Below are positions 47,493 to 57,900 of a stretch of DNA of 64,000 nucleotides, in pieces; within the stretch, counting starts at the first letter, position 1; each line of letters opens with the position of its first letter. Where the stretch lies: NCBI RefSeq assembly GCF_016593235.1, contig NZ_AP023065.1, positions 744,001 to 808,000 of the forward strand, in the 5' to 3' direction. This DNA comes from Nitratiruptor sp. YY09-18. GTDB taxonomy: Bacteria > Campylobacterota > Campylobacteria > Campylobacterales > Nitratiruptoraceae. A model generated the notes under the pieces. It was given only the letters and a program-made list of their open reading frames with translations. It did no database searches and had not been told where the DNA came from. Position numbers and translations under genes: made by a program.

Positions 47493-48648
47493 CAAACCAA
47501 AAATAGATATGTCTCTGCCACAGGTACAAAAGGTGCGTACTCTTAGTGATATTACATCTATAGCTCTTGAATGGACTCCTCTTTATACTGAGCGAGTAAA
47601 AGGGTATTATATCTATCGTGGCAAAGAGGGCAAGAAGCTTACTCGCATCGCAAAAGTTGATGATAGATACAGCTCTCACTATCTAGATAAAAAACTTACT
47701 CCAAATACTAGCTACGTCTACATGGTCTCAGCATTTGGCAAAGATGGGAGAGAATCAAAACCAAGTGAAGTAGCCAAAGCCAAGACACTTCCACTCCCAG
47801 AGGCTGTGCCATTTGTGGATGCGATAGATCACCTCCCAAGAGAAGTGAAACTCATCTGGAGACCACATCCGTACCCAAAAATATCACAGTATATTATCTA
47901 TCGTTCTGAACCTGGTGAGAAGGATTGGAAAGAGATAGCCAAAGTCAATGGTCGTCTCAATGCTGAATATATCGATAAGAATCTCAAAGACAAACATGTC
48001 TATCTCTATAAAATAGTTGCAAGAACATGTGATGGCCTTGATACGCCGCCAAGCAAAATAGTGCAAGCATCTACAAAACCTCGACCTAGTATTGTAAGAG
48101 GCTTGCAAGCGAGCAAAAACCTACCTAAAAAGATCATCGTCAAGTGGCAACCAAATCCAGAGCCTGATATCACAATGTATAAAATATATAAGAGTGTCTT
48201 TGAGATTGGTCCATATATCGTAGTTGCTAAGACTAAAAATACCCAATATGTAGATCTCATCAACCAAGATGGAGTAAAACGCTACTATAAAGTCACAGCG
48301 GTGGACAAAGATGGACTTGAGAGTTTCAAGCAAGATGTACCTGCAGTTGGTACTACGCTTGCTAAACCACTTCCACCAGTGATTTTGAGCAAAAATATCA
48401 ACGGTAATACAATTTCATTTAGTTGGGAGTCACCTGATCATAGAGCAGTCAAATATGAAATTGTTAAAAAGGTCTATGAAGGTATCTTCGATGTGAAAAA
48501 GTATAAATTTACAAATATTACAAACACAACATTCTCTGATACTCTTGTCCCAGGAATCGAGTATGAGTATAAAATCTATGCAATCGATGCAAATGGGATC
48601 AAATCAAAAGCGAGCGAACCTATAAAAATAAAGCTACCAAAAGAGTAA
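47413..48648 (+). CDS. flpA: Fibronectin type III lipoprotein, FlpA-like
   Basis: 411 residues. KKFILTMSSLFLIFLAGCG is a lipoprotein signal with lipobox LAGC. The mature part is about four fibronectin type III-like repeats, each with a W-near-start and a Y-x-Y near the end (IALEWTPLYTERVKGYYIYR; VKLIWRPHPYPKISQYIIYR; IIVKWQPNPEPDITMYKIYK; ISFSWESPDHRAVKYEIVKK). In C. jejuni the homologue, in the same gene order as I recall, is a fibronectin adhesin; in a non-pathogen it is more likely an envelope scaffold. AGGAG at 47401-47405 supports the ATG. Confidence 0.87.
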   Translation: MKKFILTMSSLFLIFLAGCGLQPTPHNKPKIDMSLPQVQKVRTLSDITSIALEWTPLYTERVKGYYIYRGKEGKKLTRIAKVDDRYSSHYLDKKLTPNTSYVYMVSAFGKDGRESKPSEVAKAKTLPLPEAVPFVDAIDHLPREVKLIWRPHPYPKISQYIIYRSEPGEKDWKEIAKVNGRLNAEYIDKNLKDKHVYLYKIVARTCDGLDTPPSKIVQASTKPRPSIVRGLQASKNLPKKIIVKWQPNPEPDITMYKIYKSVFEIGPYIVVAKTKNTQYVDLINQDGVKRYYKVTAVDKDGLESFKQDVPAVGTTLAKPLPPVILSKNINGNTISFSWESPDHRAVKYEIVKKVYEGIFDVKKYKFTNITNTTFSDTLVPGIEYEYKIYAIDANGIKSKASEPIKIKLPKE

Positions 48649-48649
48649 A

Positions 48650-49822
48650 ATGCCTCATATTGTTGCAAAGAGTTTGAGAGAGCCTGAATTTCCCATAAAA
48701 CATGGCGATTTTACCTTCCAATGGATAGCTAAGCCCCTTTTGGGAGCTAAGAGCTCCCTTGTGGGAGTGAGTTACAAAGATAAAAAGTTCTTGCTAGAAA
48801 TCAAGCAAAAAGATGATAAATATATTATCAAAGTAGATAAAACGACCCGTCCATCACCTACAAATCTCATAAAAGAGGCTCTTTTGCACTTTTGCGCAAT
48901 GGCATCGTGTGAAAAGATTGCTGACAATCTCTCCAATTTGGGTGCAACGCATGCCAAAAGAGGCGAGCATGCTCTCAAAAATATCGACTACTTCTTGCAC
49001 AGTTTCCCCGACAAAGAGGTCTGGATAGAGATAGGATTTGGCAGCGGGAGGCATCTGCTCTATCAAGCCAAAACAAATCCTGATATCATTTTCATAGGTA
49101 TTGAAATTCACAAACCCTCTATCGAACAGGTACTCAAACAAATAGCCCTGCAACATCTATCAAATATTTATGTAGTGGACTATGATGCGAGGCTTTTTCT
49201 CGAACTCACCCCATCAAATAGCGTAGGTAAAATCTTTATCCATTTTCCCGTACCGTGGGACAAAAAGCCACATAGAAGAGTGATAAGCGAGGCATTTATC
49301 CAAGAAGCAAGCCGCGTGCTCAAACCTAGTGGAGTTTTGGAGCTTAGAACCGATAGCGATAACTATTTTCGCTATGCACTTGATCTTTTTTTGGCGCAGT
49401 TTGCAGTAGATTTGGAGGTGACAAAAAATATCGAGCCACCGATTGTGAGTAAATATGAGGCTAGATGGAGAAGACTTGGCAAAGATATCTACGATATTCG
49501 TATGAAATCGTTACAGGAGAGTCCTCCAATTACACTAAATTTCTCATTTGATTTTAAAGATTTATCATTTGATGGTAATATAATAGACAAAATTACGACT
49601 AAAGCTTTGGTTTTTGAAGACTATTTTGTCCATTTTGAAAAAGTTTACAAAATTGATGATGAGAAATTTCTCATAAAACTCTCATTCGGAAGCTTTGATC
49701 GGCCAGAGCATAAATATATATACTATACTAAAGAGGCCATAGAGTATTTTCCAAAGCCTCCGGTAATCTCACGCGCGAATAAAAATGCGCATAATAAAAT
49801 TAAAGAGTTGTTTCATGGCTAA
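48650..49822 (+). CDS. trmB: tRNA (guanine-N7-)-methyltransferase
   Basis: 390 residues, longer than the E. coli enzyme because of N-terminal and C-terminal extensions, as in other Campylobacterota. The SAM-binding core begins WIEIGFGSGRHLLYQAK; FIGIEIHKPSIEQVL, KIFIHFPVPWDKKPHRR and LELRTDSDNYF are TrmB motifs. It forms m7G46 in tRNA. It starts two bases after flpA and overlaps ftsE by eight bases. Confidence 0.92.
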   Translation: MPHIVAKSLREPEFPIKHGDFTFQWIAKPLLGAKSSLVGVSYKDKKFLLEIKQKDDKYIIKVDKTTRPSPTNLIKEALLHFCAMASCEKIADNLSNLGATHAKRGEHALKNIDYFLHSFPDKEVWIEIGFGSGRHLLYQAKTNPDIIFIGIEIHKPSIEQVLKQIALQHLSNIYVVDYDARLFLELTPSNSVGKIFIHFPVPWDKKPHRRVISEAFIQEASRVLKPSGVLELRTDSDNYFRYALDLFLAQFAVDLEVTKNIEPPIVSKYEARWRRLGKDIYDIRMKSLQESPPITLNFSFDFKDLSFDGNIIDKITTKALVFEDYFVHFEKVYKIDDEKFLIKLSFGSFDRPEHKYIYYTKEAIEYFPKPPVISRANKNAHNKIKELFHG

Positions 49823-50489
49823 AAATGTAATAGTTGCAAAAGACCTCTATCTTGAATACAAAAAAGATACTCCAATTATCAAAGACTCATCCTTTTCTAT
49901 AAAAAGCGGAAGTTTTGTCTTTATTACTGGTCCTAGTGGGAGTGGGAAGTCAACACTGCTCAAATCTTTCTATGGGGAGCTAAGACCAAAATCGGGTATT
50001 TTACAGATTGGTGGTGTTTCTCTCAGCGATATTAAACCATCAAAGCTTGCATTTTTGCGTAAATATCTTGGGATCATCTTCCAAGATTATAAACTCATCA
50101 AAGAGTGGACGGTCAAAAAAAACGTCATGCTTCCCCTCCTCATAGCAGGATATTCCAAAAGTGTTTGCGAAGCACAGAGTCAAAGACTACTCAAACACGT
50201 AAGACTCAATGGCAAAGAGGATTACTATCCGCTAGAACTTAGTGGTGGAGAGCAGCAGCGTGTTGCGATGGCTAGAGCACTCGCTCACAACCCCGTTATC
50301 ATCTTGGCTGATGAGCCGACAGGAAATCTCGATGAGTACTCATCACGTGTGATTTGGAATCTCTTAGAGGGCGCCAACGAGCAGCTTGGCACCACTGTGG
50401 TGGTTGTTACACACTCAATCCCTACAAATCTCAAGGTACCATTTAAACATTTTTACATAGAAGATGGGAAAGTTTATGAAATCTCTTAA
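49815..50489 (+). CDS. ftsE: Cell division ATP-binding protein FtsE
   Basis: 224 residues with Walker A ITGPSGSGKSTLLKSFYG, signature LSGGEQQRVAMARALAH and Walker B VIILADEPTGNLDEY. With FtsX it forms a transporter-like complex that drives septal peptidoglycan hydrolysis rather than transport. I start at the ATG at 49815 (AKNVIVAKDLYLEY); ten extra upstream codons are possible but not family-like. Confidence 0.94.
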   Translation: MAKNVIVAKDLYLEYKKDTPIIKDSSFSIKSGSFVFITGPSGSGKSTLLKSFYGELRPKSGILQIGGVSLSDIKPSKLAFLRKYLGIIFQDYKLIKEWTVKKNVMLPLLIAGYSKSVCEAQSQRLLKHVRLNGKEDYYPLELSGGEQQRVAMARALAHNPVIILADEPTGNLDEYSSRVIWNLLEGANEQLGTTVVVVTHSIPTNLKVPFKHFYIEDGKVYEIS

Positions 50490-51285
50490 AAATCATATAT
50501 CTTTAATTATTCCGCTCTTTGCGATTCTCTTTGCAGTGGAATTCTATTTCATTGTGGATAAAGCCATAAAATCGTATGAGAAAAACCTCAATAGAGACTA
50601 CTCAATCGTTGTAGTAGCTAAAAAGCCTCTCACCCTCGCTGAGCTCAAAGCGTATGAACCTTCCATCAAAGATATTAAACCGATTGATCCCTCGCTTGTG
50701 ATCAATAGACTCAAGCAAAGCGGTGTCAATGTAGATACGAAAGAGCTAAAAAACTTCTTGCCATTTTTTTACAAAGTCTATCTTACATCTTTTCCAGACC
50801 CTGACCAGATCAATAGTATCAAACAAAAACTTCTCAAATTCGAAGGAATAAGCCGCGTAGAAGTGTTTTTAAAAATACATGAAAAAATCTATCACTTTCT
50901 CATTTTCCTTCGAGGAGTATCGACTATTTTCTTGATGATCATATTCATAACAAGTATTATGCTCGTCTTCAAGCAGATTGAGTTGTGGCATCTTGAGCAT
51001 AAAGAGCGTATGTATATCATGGCTCTCTTTGGTGCGCCACTCTGGATGAGGACTGCTGTACTTGTCAAACTCTCAATTATTGATACAATTATTAGTGCAT
51101 TGCTAGTCTATGTGATCTATCTCTATTTCCTCTCAACCGGATATATTCAAAAGCTTTTGGGACTAGAGAGTATCGATATCAGTGCGAATGATATCTTCAT
51201 GGATCTTGTATGGCTCTTTGGACTTGGTGTTTTGATCTCTTTTATCAATATCTTAGTAGTTTCTCTAAGGCAGCCAAAAATATGA
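50476..51285 (+). CDS. ftsX: Cell division protein FtsX
   Basis: About 269 residues with four membrane helices: one at the N-terminus (SLIIPLFAILFAVEFYFIV), a periplasmic loop of roughly 110 residues, then three near the C-terminus. The loop would contact the EnvC-like protein encoded next. The ATG at 50476 follows GGGAAAG; an ATG four codons earlier (50464) is an alternative. Overlaps ftsE by 14 bases and the next gene by four. Confidence 0.9.
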   Translation: MKSLKNHISLIIPLFAILFAVEFYFIVDKAIKSYEKNLNRDYSIVVVAKKPLTLAELKAYEPSIKDIKPIDPSLVINRLKQSGVNVDTKELKNFLPFFYKVYLTSFPDPDQINSIKQKLLKFEGISRVEVFLKIHEKIYHFLIFLRGVSTIFLMIIFITSIMLVFKQIELWHLEHKERMYIMALFGAPLWMRTAVLVKLSIIDTIISALLVYVIYLYFLSTGYIQKLLGLESIDISANDIFMDLVWLFGLGVLISFINILVVSLRQPKI

Positions 51286-52460
51286 TGCGCTTTTTCTTCT
51301 TGGCTCTTTTTTTAGGCAGTTCTTTACTTGCTTCATCGATTGATACGAAGATCAAAGTTTCCAAAAAAGAGCTGCAAAGGACAAATAAAAGGCTCCAGGG
51401 AGTCAATCTGCAGCTTGCAAAATTGGCAGGAGATATAGAACGAACAAAAAAAGAGCTAGTACGTATCCAAACCAAACTCAAAACTCTTCAAACCCTTATC
51501 TCTGAAGCGCAAGCACAGTACAAAGTTCAGATCAAAGAGTATGAAGATCTTAAATCTGGAGTTGTCAATCTCACTAAAAAGCAGCAAAAACTCAAAGAAG
51601 AGCTTTTGCTCATGATTTCTCGCTCCTTCTCTAAGTCTTTACTCTTAGGTTCAATTAAAAATACTACGCAAGAGGATATCATCAAAGAGGAGATCCTCAA
51701 AGCTATCCAAAAAAGTGAAGATGAAAAGCTCAAAAAAGTATCACATGAGTACTTCTCTACAAAAGAACTTTTAGAGCAAAAGAAACAAAAACTCAAAAGC
51801 TTAGAGCAACAGATTGCTACATATATCAAAAACAAAAAGCAGCTGCAACTTTTGCGTAAAAAAAATCAAGCAGCTCTAACCAAACTCAAAAAGCTTCAAA
51901 GCCACTACGATAAAGAGAAAGAGCAGTTACTCAGGCAGCGTGAGACTCTTGCAAAAACACTCAAACAGCTCCAGATTCTCAAAGAGACAGCTCGCTCAAG
52001 CAGGGCCAGTGCGAAGATGAAAGTCAAAAACTATGGGCAAAAGAGCTATGGAAAACTCAAAACTGTACGCTATCGTGGGCCAAAGACAATCCCACCGCTT
52101 GAGAAGTTTGTGATTATTAAAAAGTATGGAATGTATCGCGATCCTATTTACAATATCGAGATACCAAATGAAAATATTGAGCTCAAACCTCTTGTGCCCA
52201 ATGCAAAAGTGCGCAATGTGCTCAATGGAAAGGTTATACTAGCCAAATGGACCCCACACCTGCGCAATGTCGTCGTAGTCAAACACTCTAACAATCTCTA
52301 TACCATTTATGCATATATCGACAAACTCTCACCCTATATCAAAAAAGGTAGACGTATTAAAAAGGGGTATGTGATAGGACGCGTCAATACCAAGCTCATC
52401 TTTGAAGTGACGAAAAATAGTGCACATATCAATCCTCTCGATCTTATTCGAGTAAGATAA
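51282..52460 (+). CDS. Murein hydrolase activator, EnvC-like (coiled coil plus LytM/M23 domain)
   Basis: 392 residues. RFFFLALFLGSSLLASS is a signal peptide; residues about 20-265 are long Lys/Glu/Gln-rich coiled coils; the last ~120 form a LytM (peptidase M23) domain (PLVPNAKVRNVLNGKVILA; VVVKHSNNLYTIYAYID). The usual zinc-binding H-x-G...D residues are not all in place, and HxH is replaced (VVKHSNNLYTIYAYI), consistent with a non-catalytic activator like EnvC. The ftsE-ftsX-envC order is a functional module, and its usual target, an amidase, is encoded at 57.9 kb. Confidence 0.87.
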   Translation: MMRFFFLALFLGSSLLASSIDTKIKVSKKELQRTNKRLQGVNLQLAKLAGDIERTKKELVRIQTKLKTLQTLISEAQAQYKVQIKEYEDLKSGVVNLTKKQQKLKEELLLMISRSFSKSLLLGSIKNTTQEDIIKEEILKAIQKSEDEKLKKVSHEYFSTKELLEQKKQKLKSLEQQIATYIKNKKQLQLLRKKNQAALTKLKKLQSHYDKEKEQLLRQRETLAKTLKQLQILKETARSSRASAKMKVKNYGQKSYGKLKTVRYRGPKTIPPLEKFVIIKKYGMYRDPIYNIEIPNENIELKPLVPNAKVRNVLNGKVILAKWTPHLRNVVVVKHSNNLYTIYAYIDKLSPYIKKGRRIKKGYVIGRVNTKLIFEVTKNSAHINPLDLIRVR

Positions 52461-52472
52461 GAAGATTCTTAA

Positions 52473-53449
<977 letters not shown>

Positions 53450-53452
53450 TGA

Positions 53453-55594
53453 ATGAAAGATTTTATCGATAAGATTCGAGAGGTTCACTCTCTTAAAGAG
53501 GCTATTCGCCTCCTTCACTCCTATGCTCCACAATCACCAAAAATCGATGAGGCCTTAGAGTTTGCCATCCGTGCCCATGAGGGACAAAAGCGTAAAAGTG
53601 GTGAGCCTTACGTTGTCCATCCGATACTTGTAGCTACAATTACAGCCTATATCACAAATGATGAGACGATGATTATTGCAGCACTGCTACACGATGTTGT
53701 AGAGGATACTCCCTATACTCTAGAAGATATTGAATCACGCTTTGGCGATGAAGTGGCTCATCTTGTCGAGGGTCTTACAAAAATTGTAGAGATTCGTAGC
53801 GAAGAGCTCATTCCATCAAACTCAAATGAAAAGCTTATTACTTCAGCACTCTCTTTTCGCAAAATGCTCATTGCTTCGATTAAAGATGTGAGAGTTTTGA
53901 TCGTCAAGCTTTGTGATAGGCTTCACAATATGCTCACACTCGATGCATTGCCTCCAGAGAAGCAAAAGCGCATTGCTGAAGAGACCCTTGTAGTTTATGC
54001 TCCCATAGCACACAGACTTGGTATCGCTTCCATCAAAAACTATCTTGAAGATCTAAGCTTTTACTATCTTTTTCCAAAAGAGTACAAAAAAATAGATGAT
54101 TTCATGCGCTCACACAAGGTAGAATTGCAGATGAAGCTCCATGAGTTTATGGAGACGATTCGCAAAAAGATGGTGCAAAATGGCTTTCGTCCTGATGAGT
54201 TTACGATCCTCTCACGCATCAAGCACTACTACTCCATATATCTCAAGATGCAGCGCAAAGGGATATCGATCGAAGAGGTGCTGGATCTATTAGCAATCCG
54301 AGTGCTTGTACAAGAGAAGCTGCAGTGCTACAAAGTATTAGGCATTTTGCATACTAACTTCAAGCCGCTTATCATGCGCTTTAAAGACTATATTGCTGTT
54401 CCCAAAGAGAATGGCTACCAGACTATCCACACTACTGTTTTTGACAATGCTTCTATCTTTGAGGCGCAAATTCGTACCTTCGAGATGCACCGCACTGCTG
54501 AATATGGTGTAGCAGCCCACTGGAAATACAAAATGGGTGATGTAGGTGTCAATCTCAAGTGGCTTGAAAATTTGGAGTTTCAAAACGAAAATATAGAAGA
54601 GTTTTATGAACTGGTCAAAAATGACCTCTATAGTGAAGATATTACGGTCTTTTCTCCAAAAGGTGATGTCTATAATCTTCCACGTGGCGCAGTGGCACTC
54701 GATTTTGCATATGCTGTGCATACAGATATTGGAAATCGTGCAAAATTTGCTTTTATTAATAAACAGAAGCAAACACTCCTCACTGAACTCAAAAACGGCG
54801 ATATCGTGCGCATCGAGCTAGCAAGTGAGCCGATCCTTCGTTGTAGCTGGATCGATGCGGTCAAAACATCTAAGGCCAAAGAGCAGATGCGCCAACTTTG
54901 CCGCCAAAAATTTAAAGAGATTAGTGCAAAATCTGCAATCAACATTCTCCAAAGCGAACTTGGTGTACCAAGAGAGCTTATAGAAGAGTGGTTGAAGAGC
55001 CACGATCTTGAGCGTCATCTTCACCGCATAGCAACTGAAGAGAATTTTTTCAAAGAAACAGTCAACAGATTTTTGCGCGATTACCGTAAAAGGAAAGGGC
55101 TTCTCTTCTTACTCTCTCCAAAGCTATGCAAACAGCACGAAAGAGAGATAGAAAATTTTGTGTTTATTACATGCCAGAACATCACAGCAGTAGAGTTTGA
55201 CTACTGCTGCCATCCAAAAAGAGGTGATGAAATTGTGGCATTTAGAGAGGGAAATAGGGCGATAGTCCATCATAAGATGTGTCATAGAGCCCAAAAGATG
55301 ATAGAAGAGGGCAAGCCTATGCTCTTTGTCAAATGGAAGCAATCTTTTGCACCGCGCTACCATCTCATCGCACTTCTGCCAGATCGCAAAGGCGCACTTG
55401 CAGATTTTCTCTTCTATCTTTCTAAACTTGATATTAATATAATATCGATTGAACTTGGTAAAAATATAGAGCAGACCAATATGTGTGAGATGGAGTTTGA
55501 GTCTAGCCACGAAAATATAGATGATTTAAGGAAGAAAATAGCTTCAAAAGTTAAAATAATAGAATTTATAAAGAGTGATGATGCATACAAATAA
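53453..55594 (+). CDS. spoT: Bifunctional (p)ppGpp synthetase/hydrolase (Rsh, SpoT/RelA)
   Basis: 713 residues. N-terminal HD hydrolase with ALLHDVVEDTPYTLEDIE and KLCDRLHNMLTLD; synthetase domain (about 240-350) with VPKENGYQTIHTTVF and EIQ-type HRTAEYGVAAHWKYK; TGS domain near 390-450 (VFSPKGDVYNLPRGAVALDF); a C-terminal ACT domain (YHLIALLPDRKGALADFLFY). Both catalytic domains look intact, so it should control the stringent response alone. Confidence 0.95.
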   Translation: MKDFIDKIREVHSLKEAIRLLHSYAPQSPKIDEALEFAIRAHEGQKRKSGEPYVVHPILVATITAYITNDETMIIAALLHDVVEDTPYTLEDIESRFGDEVAHLVEGLTKIVEIRSEELIPSNSNEKLITSALSFRKMLIASIKDVRVLIVKLCDRLHNMLTLDALPPEKQKRIAEETLVVYAPIAHRLGIASIKNYLEDLSFYYLFPKEYKKIDDFMRSHKVELQMKLHEFMETIRKKMVQNGFRPDEFTILSRIKHYYSIYLKMQRKGISIEEVLDLLAIRVLVQEKLQCYKVLGILHTNFKPLIMRFKDYIAVPKENGYQTIHTTVFDNASIFEAQIRTFEMHRTAEYGVAAHWKYKMGDVGVNLKWLENLEFQNENIEEFYELVKNDLYSEDITVFSPKGDVYNLPRGAVALDFAYAVHTDIGNRAKFAFINKQKQTLLTELKNGDIVRIELASEPILRCSWIDAVKTSKAKEQMRQLCRQKFKEISAKSAINILQSELGVPRELIEEWLKSHDLERHLHRIATEENFFKETVNRFLRDYRKRKGLLFLLSPKLCKQHEREIENFVFITCQNITAVEFDYCCHPKRGDEIVAFREGNRAIVHHKMCHRAQKMIEEGKPMLFVKWKQSFAPRYHLIALLPDRKGALADFLFYLSKLDINIISIELGKNIEQTNMCEMEFESSHENIDDLRKKIASKVKIIEFIKSDDAYK

Positions 55595-55603
55595 GGGGAG
55601 TAG

Positions 55604-56803
55604 ATGATAAATGAAGCATTAGCTGAAATCAAAAGAGGTACAGCTGAAATCATAGATGAACAGAAGATCACAGAGCTTTTAAAGAGCTATTTTGATGAGG
55701 GAAAAAACTACTACGTCAAAGCCGGTTTTGATCCAACTGCACCAGATCTGCATCTAGGTCATACAGTACTTTTGCAAAAACTTGCAACATTTCAAAAATA
55801 TGGCGCAATTGTGCAGTTTATCATAGGTGATTTTACTGCAATGATTGGTGATCCTACAGGAAAGAGCGAAACAAGGAAGAAATTAGATCGCCAGACTGTT
55901 CTCAAAAATGCTCAAAGCTACAAAGAGCAGGTCTTTAAAGTATTAGATCCTGCAAAAACAGAGGTGGTTTTCAACTCCAAATGGCTTGATGCATTAGGTG
56001 CTAGTGGATTGGTTGAACTTACAACTCTCTTTAGCGTTGCAAGAATGCTTGAGCGAGATGATTTTGAGAAGCGCTTCAAAGCCCAAAAACCAATCGCTAT
56101 AAGTGAGTTTATCTATCCCCTTTTACAAGGATATGACAGTGTGTATCTTAGAAGCGATATCGAAATAGGAGGGACTGATCAAAAATTCAATCTCTTGATG
56201 GGAAGACATCTACAGCGAAGCTATGGCATTGGCAAAGAGCAAGCAGTTATGATGATGCCAATCCTCGAAGGACTAGATGGTGTGCAAAAGATGAGCAAAT
56301 CGCTTGGCAACTACATAGCTTTGGCAGAGGATCCAAATACGATGTTTGCTAAAATAATGAGTATTTCAGATGAGTTGATGTGGCGCTACTATGAGCTCCT
56401 TAGCAGCAAGAGTCTGGCTGAAATAGAAGAGCTCAAAGAGGGAGTAGCCAGTGGCAAGGTACATCCAAAATTTGCAAAAGAGCTTTTGGCGTTAGAGATA
56501 GTGGAGCGCTATCACAATAGTGAGGCTGCACAAAGAGCAAAAGAGGAGTTTGATCGCATTCACAAGAAAAACGATATCCCAAGCGATATCAAAGAGATCA
56601 CTTTAAAAGGGCCGATCTGGATAGCAAAGGCCTTGGTCGAAGCTGGTCTTGAGCCATCAACCTCACAAGCAAGACGCGATATTCAAGCAGGAGCTGTGAG
56701 GATCGATAAAGAGAAAGTAAGTGATAAAGATTTGCAACTAGAAGCTGGAGAGTATATCGCGCAGGTTGGTAAGAGAAAATTTGCAAAATTAAAGGTGCAG
56801 TAA
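55604..56803 (+). CDS. tyrS: Tyrosyl-tRNA synthetase
   Basis: 399 residues, class I synthetase of the TyrZ-like type: [19 protein letters not shown] (HIGH), KMSKS within [15 protein letters not shown], and a C-terminal S4 domain ([19 protein letters not shown]). The stop TAA shares its last base with the ATG of the next gene. Confidence 0.96.
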   Translation: MINEALAEIKRGTAEIIDEQKITELLKSYFDEGKNYYVKAGFDPTAPDLHLGHTVLLQKLATFQKYGAIVQFIIGDFTAMIGDPTGKSETRKKLDRQTVLKNAQSYKEQVFKVLDPAKTEVVFNSKWLDALGASGLVELTTLFSVARMLERDDFEKRFKAQKPIAISEFIYPLLQGYDSVYLRSDIEIGGTDQKFNLLMGRHLQRSYGIGKEQAVMMMPILEGLDGVQKMSKSLGNYIALAEDPNTMFAKIMSISDELMWRYYELLSSKSLAEIEELKEGVASGKVHPKFAKELLALEIVERYHNSEAAQRAKEEFDRIHKKNDIPSDIKEITLKGPIWIAKALVEAGLEPSTSQARRDIQAGAVRIDKEKVSDKDLQLEAGEYIAQVGKRKFAKLKVQ

Positions 56804-57900
56804 TGAGTCTTCCATCTCTAAAAATTGGAAAATACACAATCAAATATCCCATTGTTCAAGGTGGTATGGGTGTTGGGATAAGCTGGGATAGGCTTGCAGG
56901 AAATGTGAGCAAAGAGGGTGGACTTGGAGTTATTAGTGCGGTAGGAACCGGTTACTATCAAAATATGGCATATGTTGAAAAAACTGTAGCAGGAAGACCT
57001 CTTGAGACTGCCAACTTCTACTCCAAGAAAGCTCTTTTCAAAATTTTTGAAAATGCTCGCAAAATCTGCGGTGATGCGCCACTAGCAGCAAATGTATTGT
57101 ATGCGATAAATGACTATGGAAGAGTTGTTAGGGATGCCTGTGAAGCAGGAGCCAATATCATCATCACTGGAGCTGGTCTTCCAACAAACATGCCTGAATT
57201 TACCAAAGATTTCCCTGATGTTGCACTCGTACCGATAGTCTCTAGTGCAAAAGCCCTCAAGATAATTTGCAAAAGATGGCAGACACGCTACGACAGACTT
57301 CCTGATGCGGTGGTTGTAGAGGGTCCATTGAGTGGCGGCCATCAAGGATTTACCTATGAGCAGTGCTTTATGGAGGAGTTCCAGCTAGAAAATATTGTCC
57401 CACAAGTAATAGAAGAGGCAAAAAAATGGGGAGATATTCCGGTTATTGCAGCTGGTGGAATATGGGACCATGAGGATATTGTGAAATATCTTAAAATGGG
57501 TGCAGCTGGTGTGCAGATGGGAACACGCTTTATCGGTACACATGAGTGTGATGCTAGCGATACATTCAAAAAAATCTTACTCAATGCCAAAAAAGAAGAC
57601 ATTATATTACTCAAATCTCCTGTAGGCTATCCTGCAAGAGGAGTGAGAACAAAGCTCATCGAAAAGGTTGAAAAGCGCGAAGGTCCAGCAATAAAGTGTA
57701 TCAGTAACTGCGTTGCTCCATGCCATAGAGGTGTTGAAGCAAAAGCGGTAGGATATTGTATAGCTGATAGGCTTAGTGATGCTTACAAAGGAGATGAAGA
57801 GCTTGGACTCTACTTCAGCGGTGCAAATGGCTACAAGCTTGATAAACTCCTCTCAGTCAAAGAGCTCATGCAACTGCTCGTTGAAGGAGAGTCATCATAA
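56803..57900 (+). CDS. FMN-dependent nitronate monooxygenase family protein
   Basis: 365 residues of the 2-nitropropane dioxygenase family, TIM barrel: PIVQGGMGVGISWDRLAGNV at the N-terminus, ANIIITGAGLP, VVVEGPLSGGHQG with the catalytic-type His, IPVIAAGGIWDHEDIVKYL and GAAGVQMGTRFIGTHEC for FMN phosphate binding. It probably detoxifies nitronates or acts as a general flavin oxidase. C. jejuni has the same gene at the same place, as I recall. Its stop overlaps the proposed amiA start. Confidence 0.87.
   Translation: MSLPSLKIGKYTIKYPIVQGGMGVGISWDRLAGNVSKEGGLGVISAVGTGYYQNMAYVEKTVAGRPLETANFYSKKALFKIFENARKICGDAPLAANVLYAINDYGRVVRDACEAGANIIITGAGLPTNMPEFTKDFPDVALVPIVSSAKALKIICKRWQTRYDRLPDAVVVEGPLSGGHQGFTYEQCFMEEFQLENIVPQVIEEAKKWGDIPVIAAGGIWDHEDIVKYLKMGAAGVQMGTRFIGTHECDASDTFKKILLNAKKEDIILLKSPVGYPARGVRTKLIEKVEKREGPAIKCISNCVAPCHRGVEAKAVGYCIADRLSDAYKGDEELGLYFSGANGYKLDKLLSVKELMQLLVEGESS

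Noticed and set aside
51282-52460. Calling the M23-domain protein an active endopeptidase
   Set aside because: The zinc-binding residues of LytM enzymes do not appear complete, and the ftsEX context favours an EnvC-like activator.
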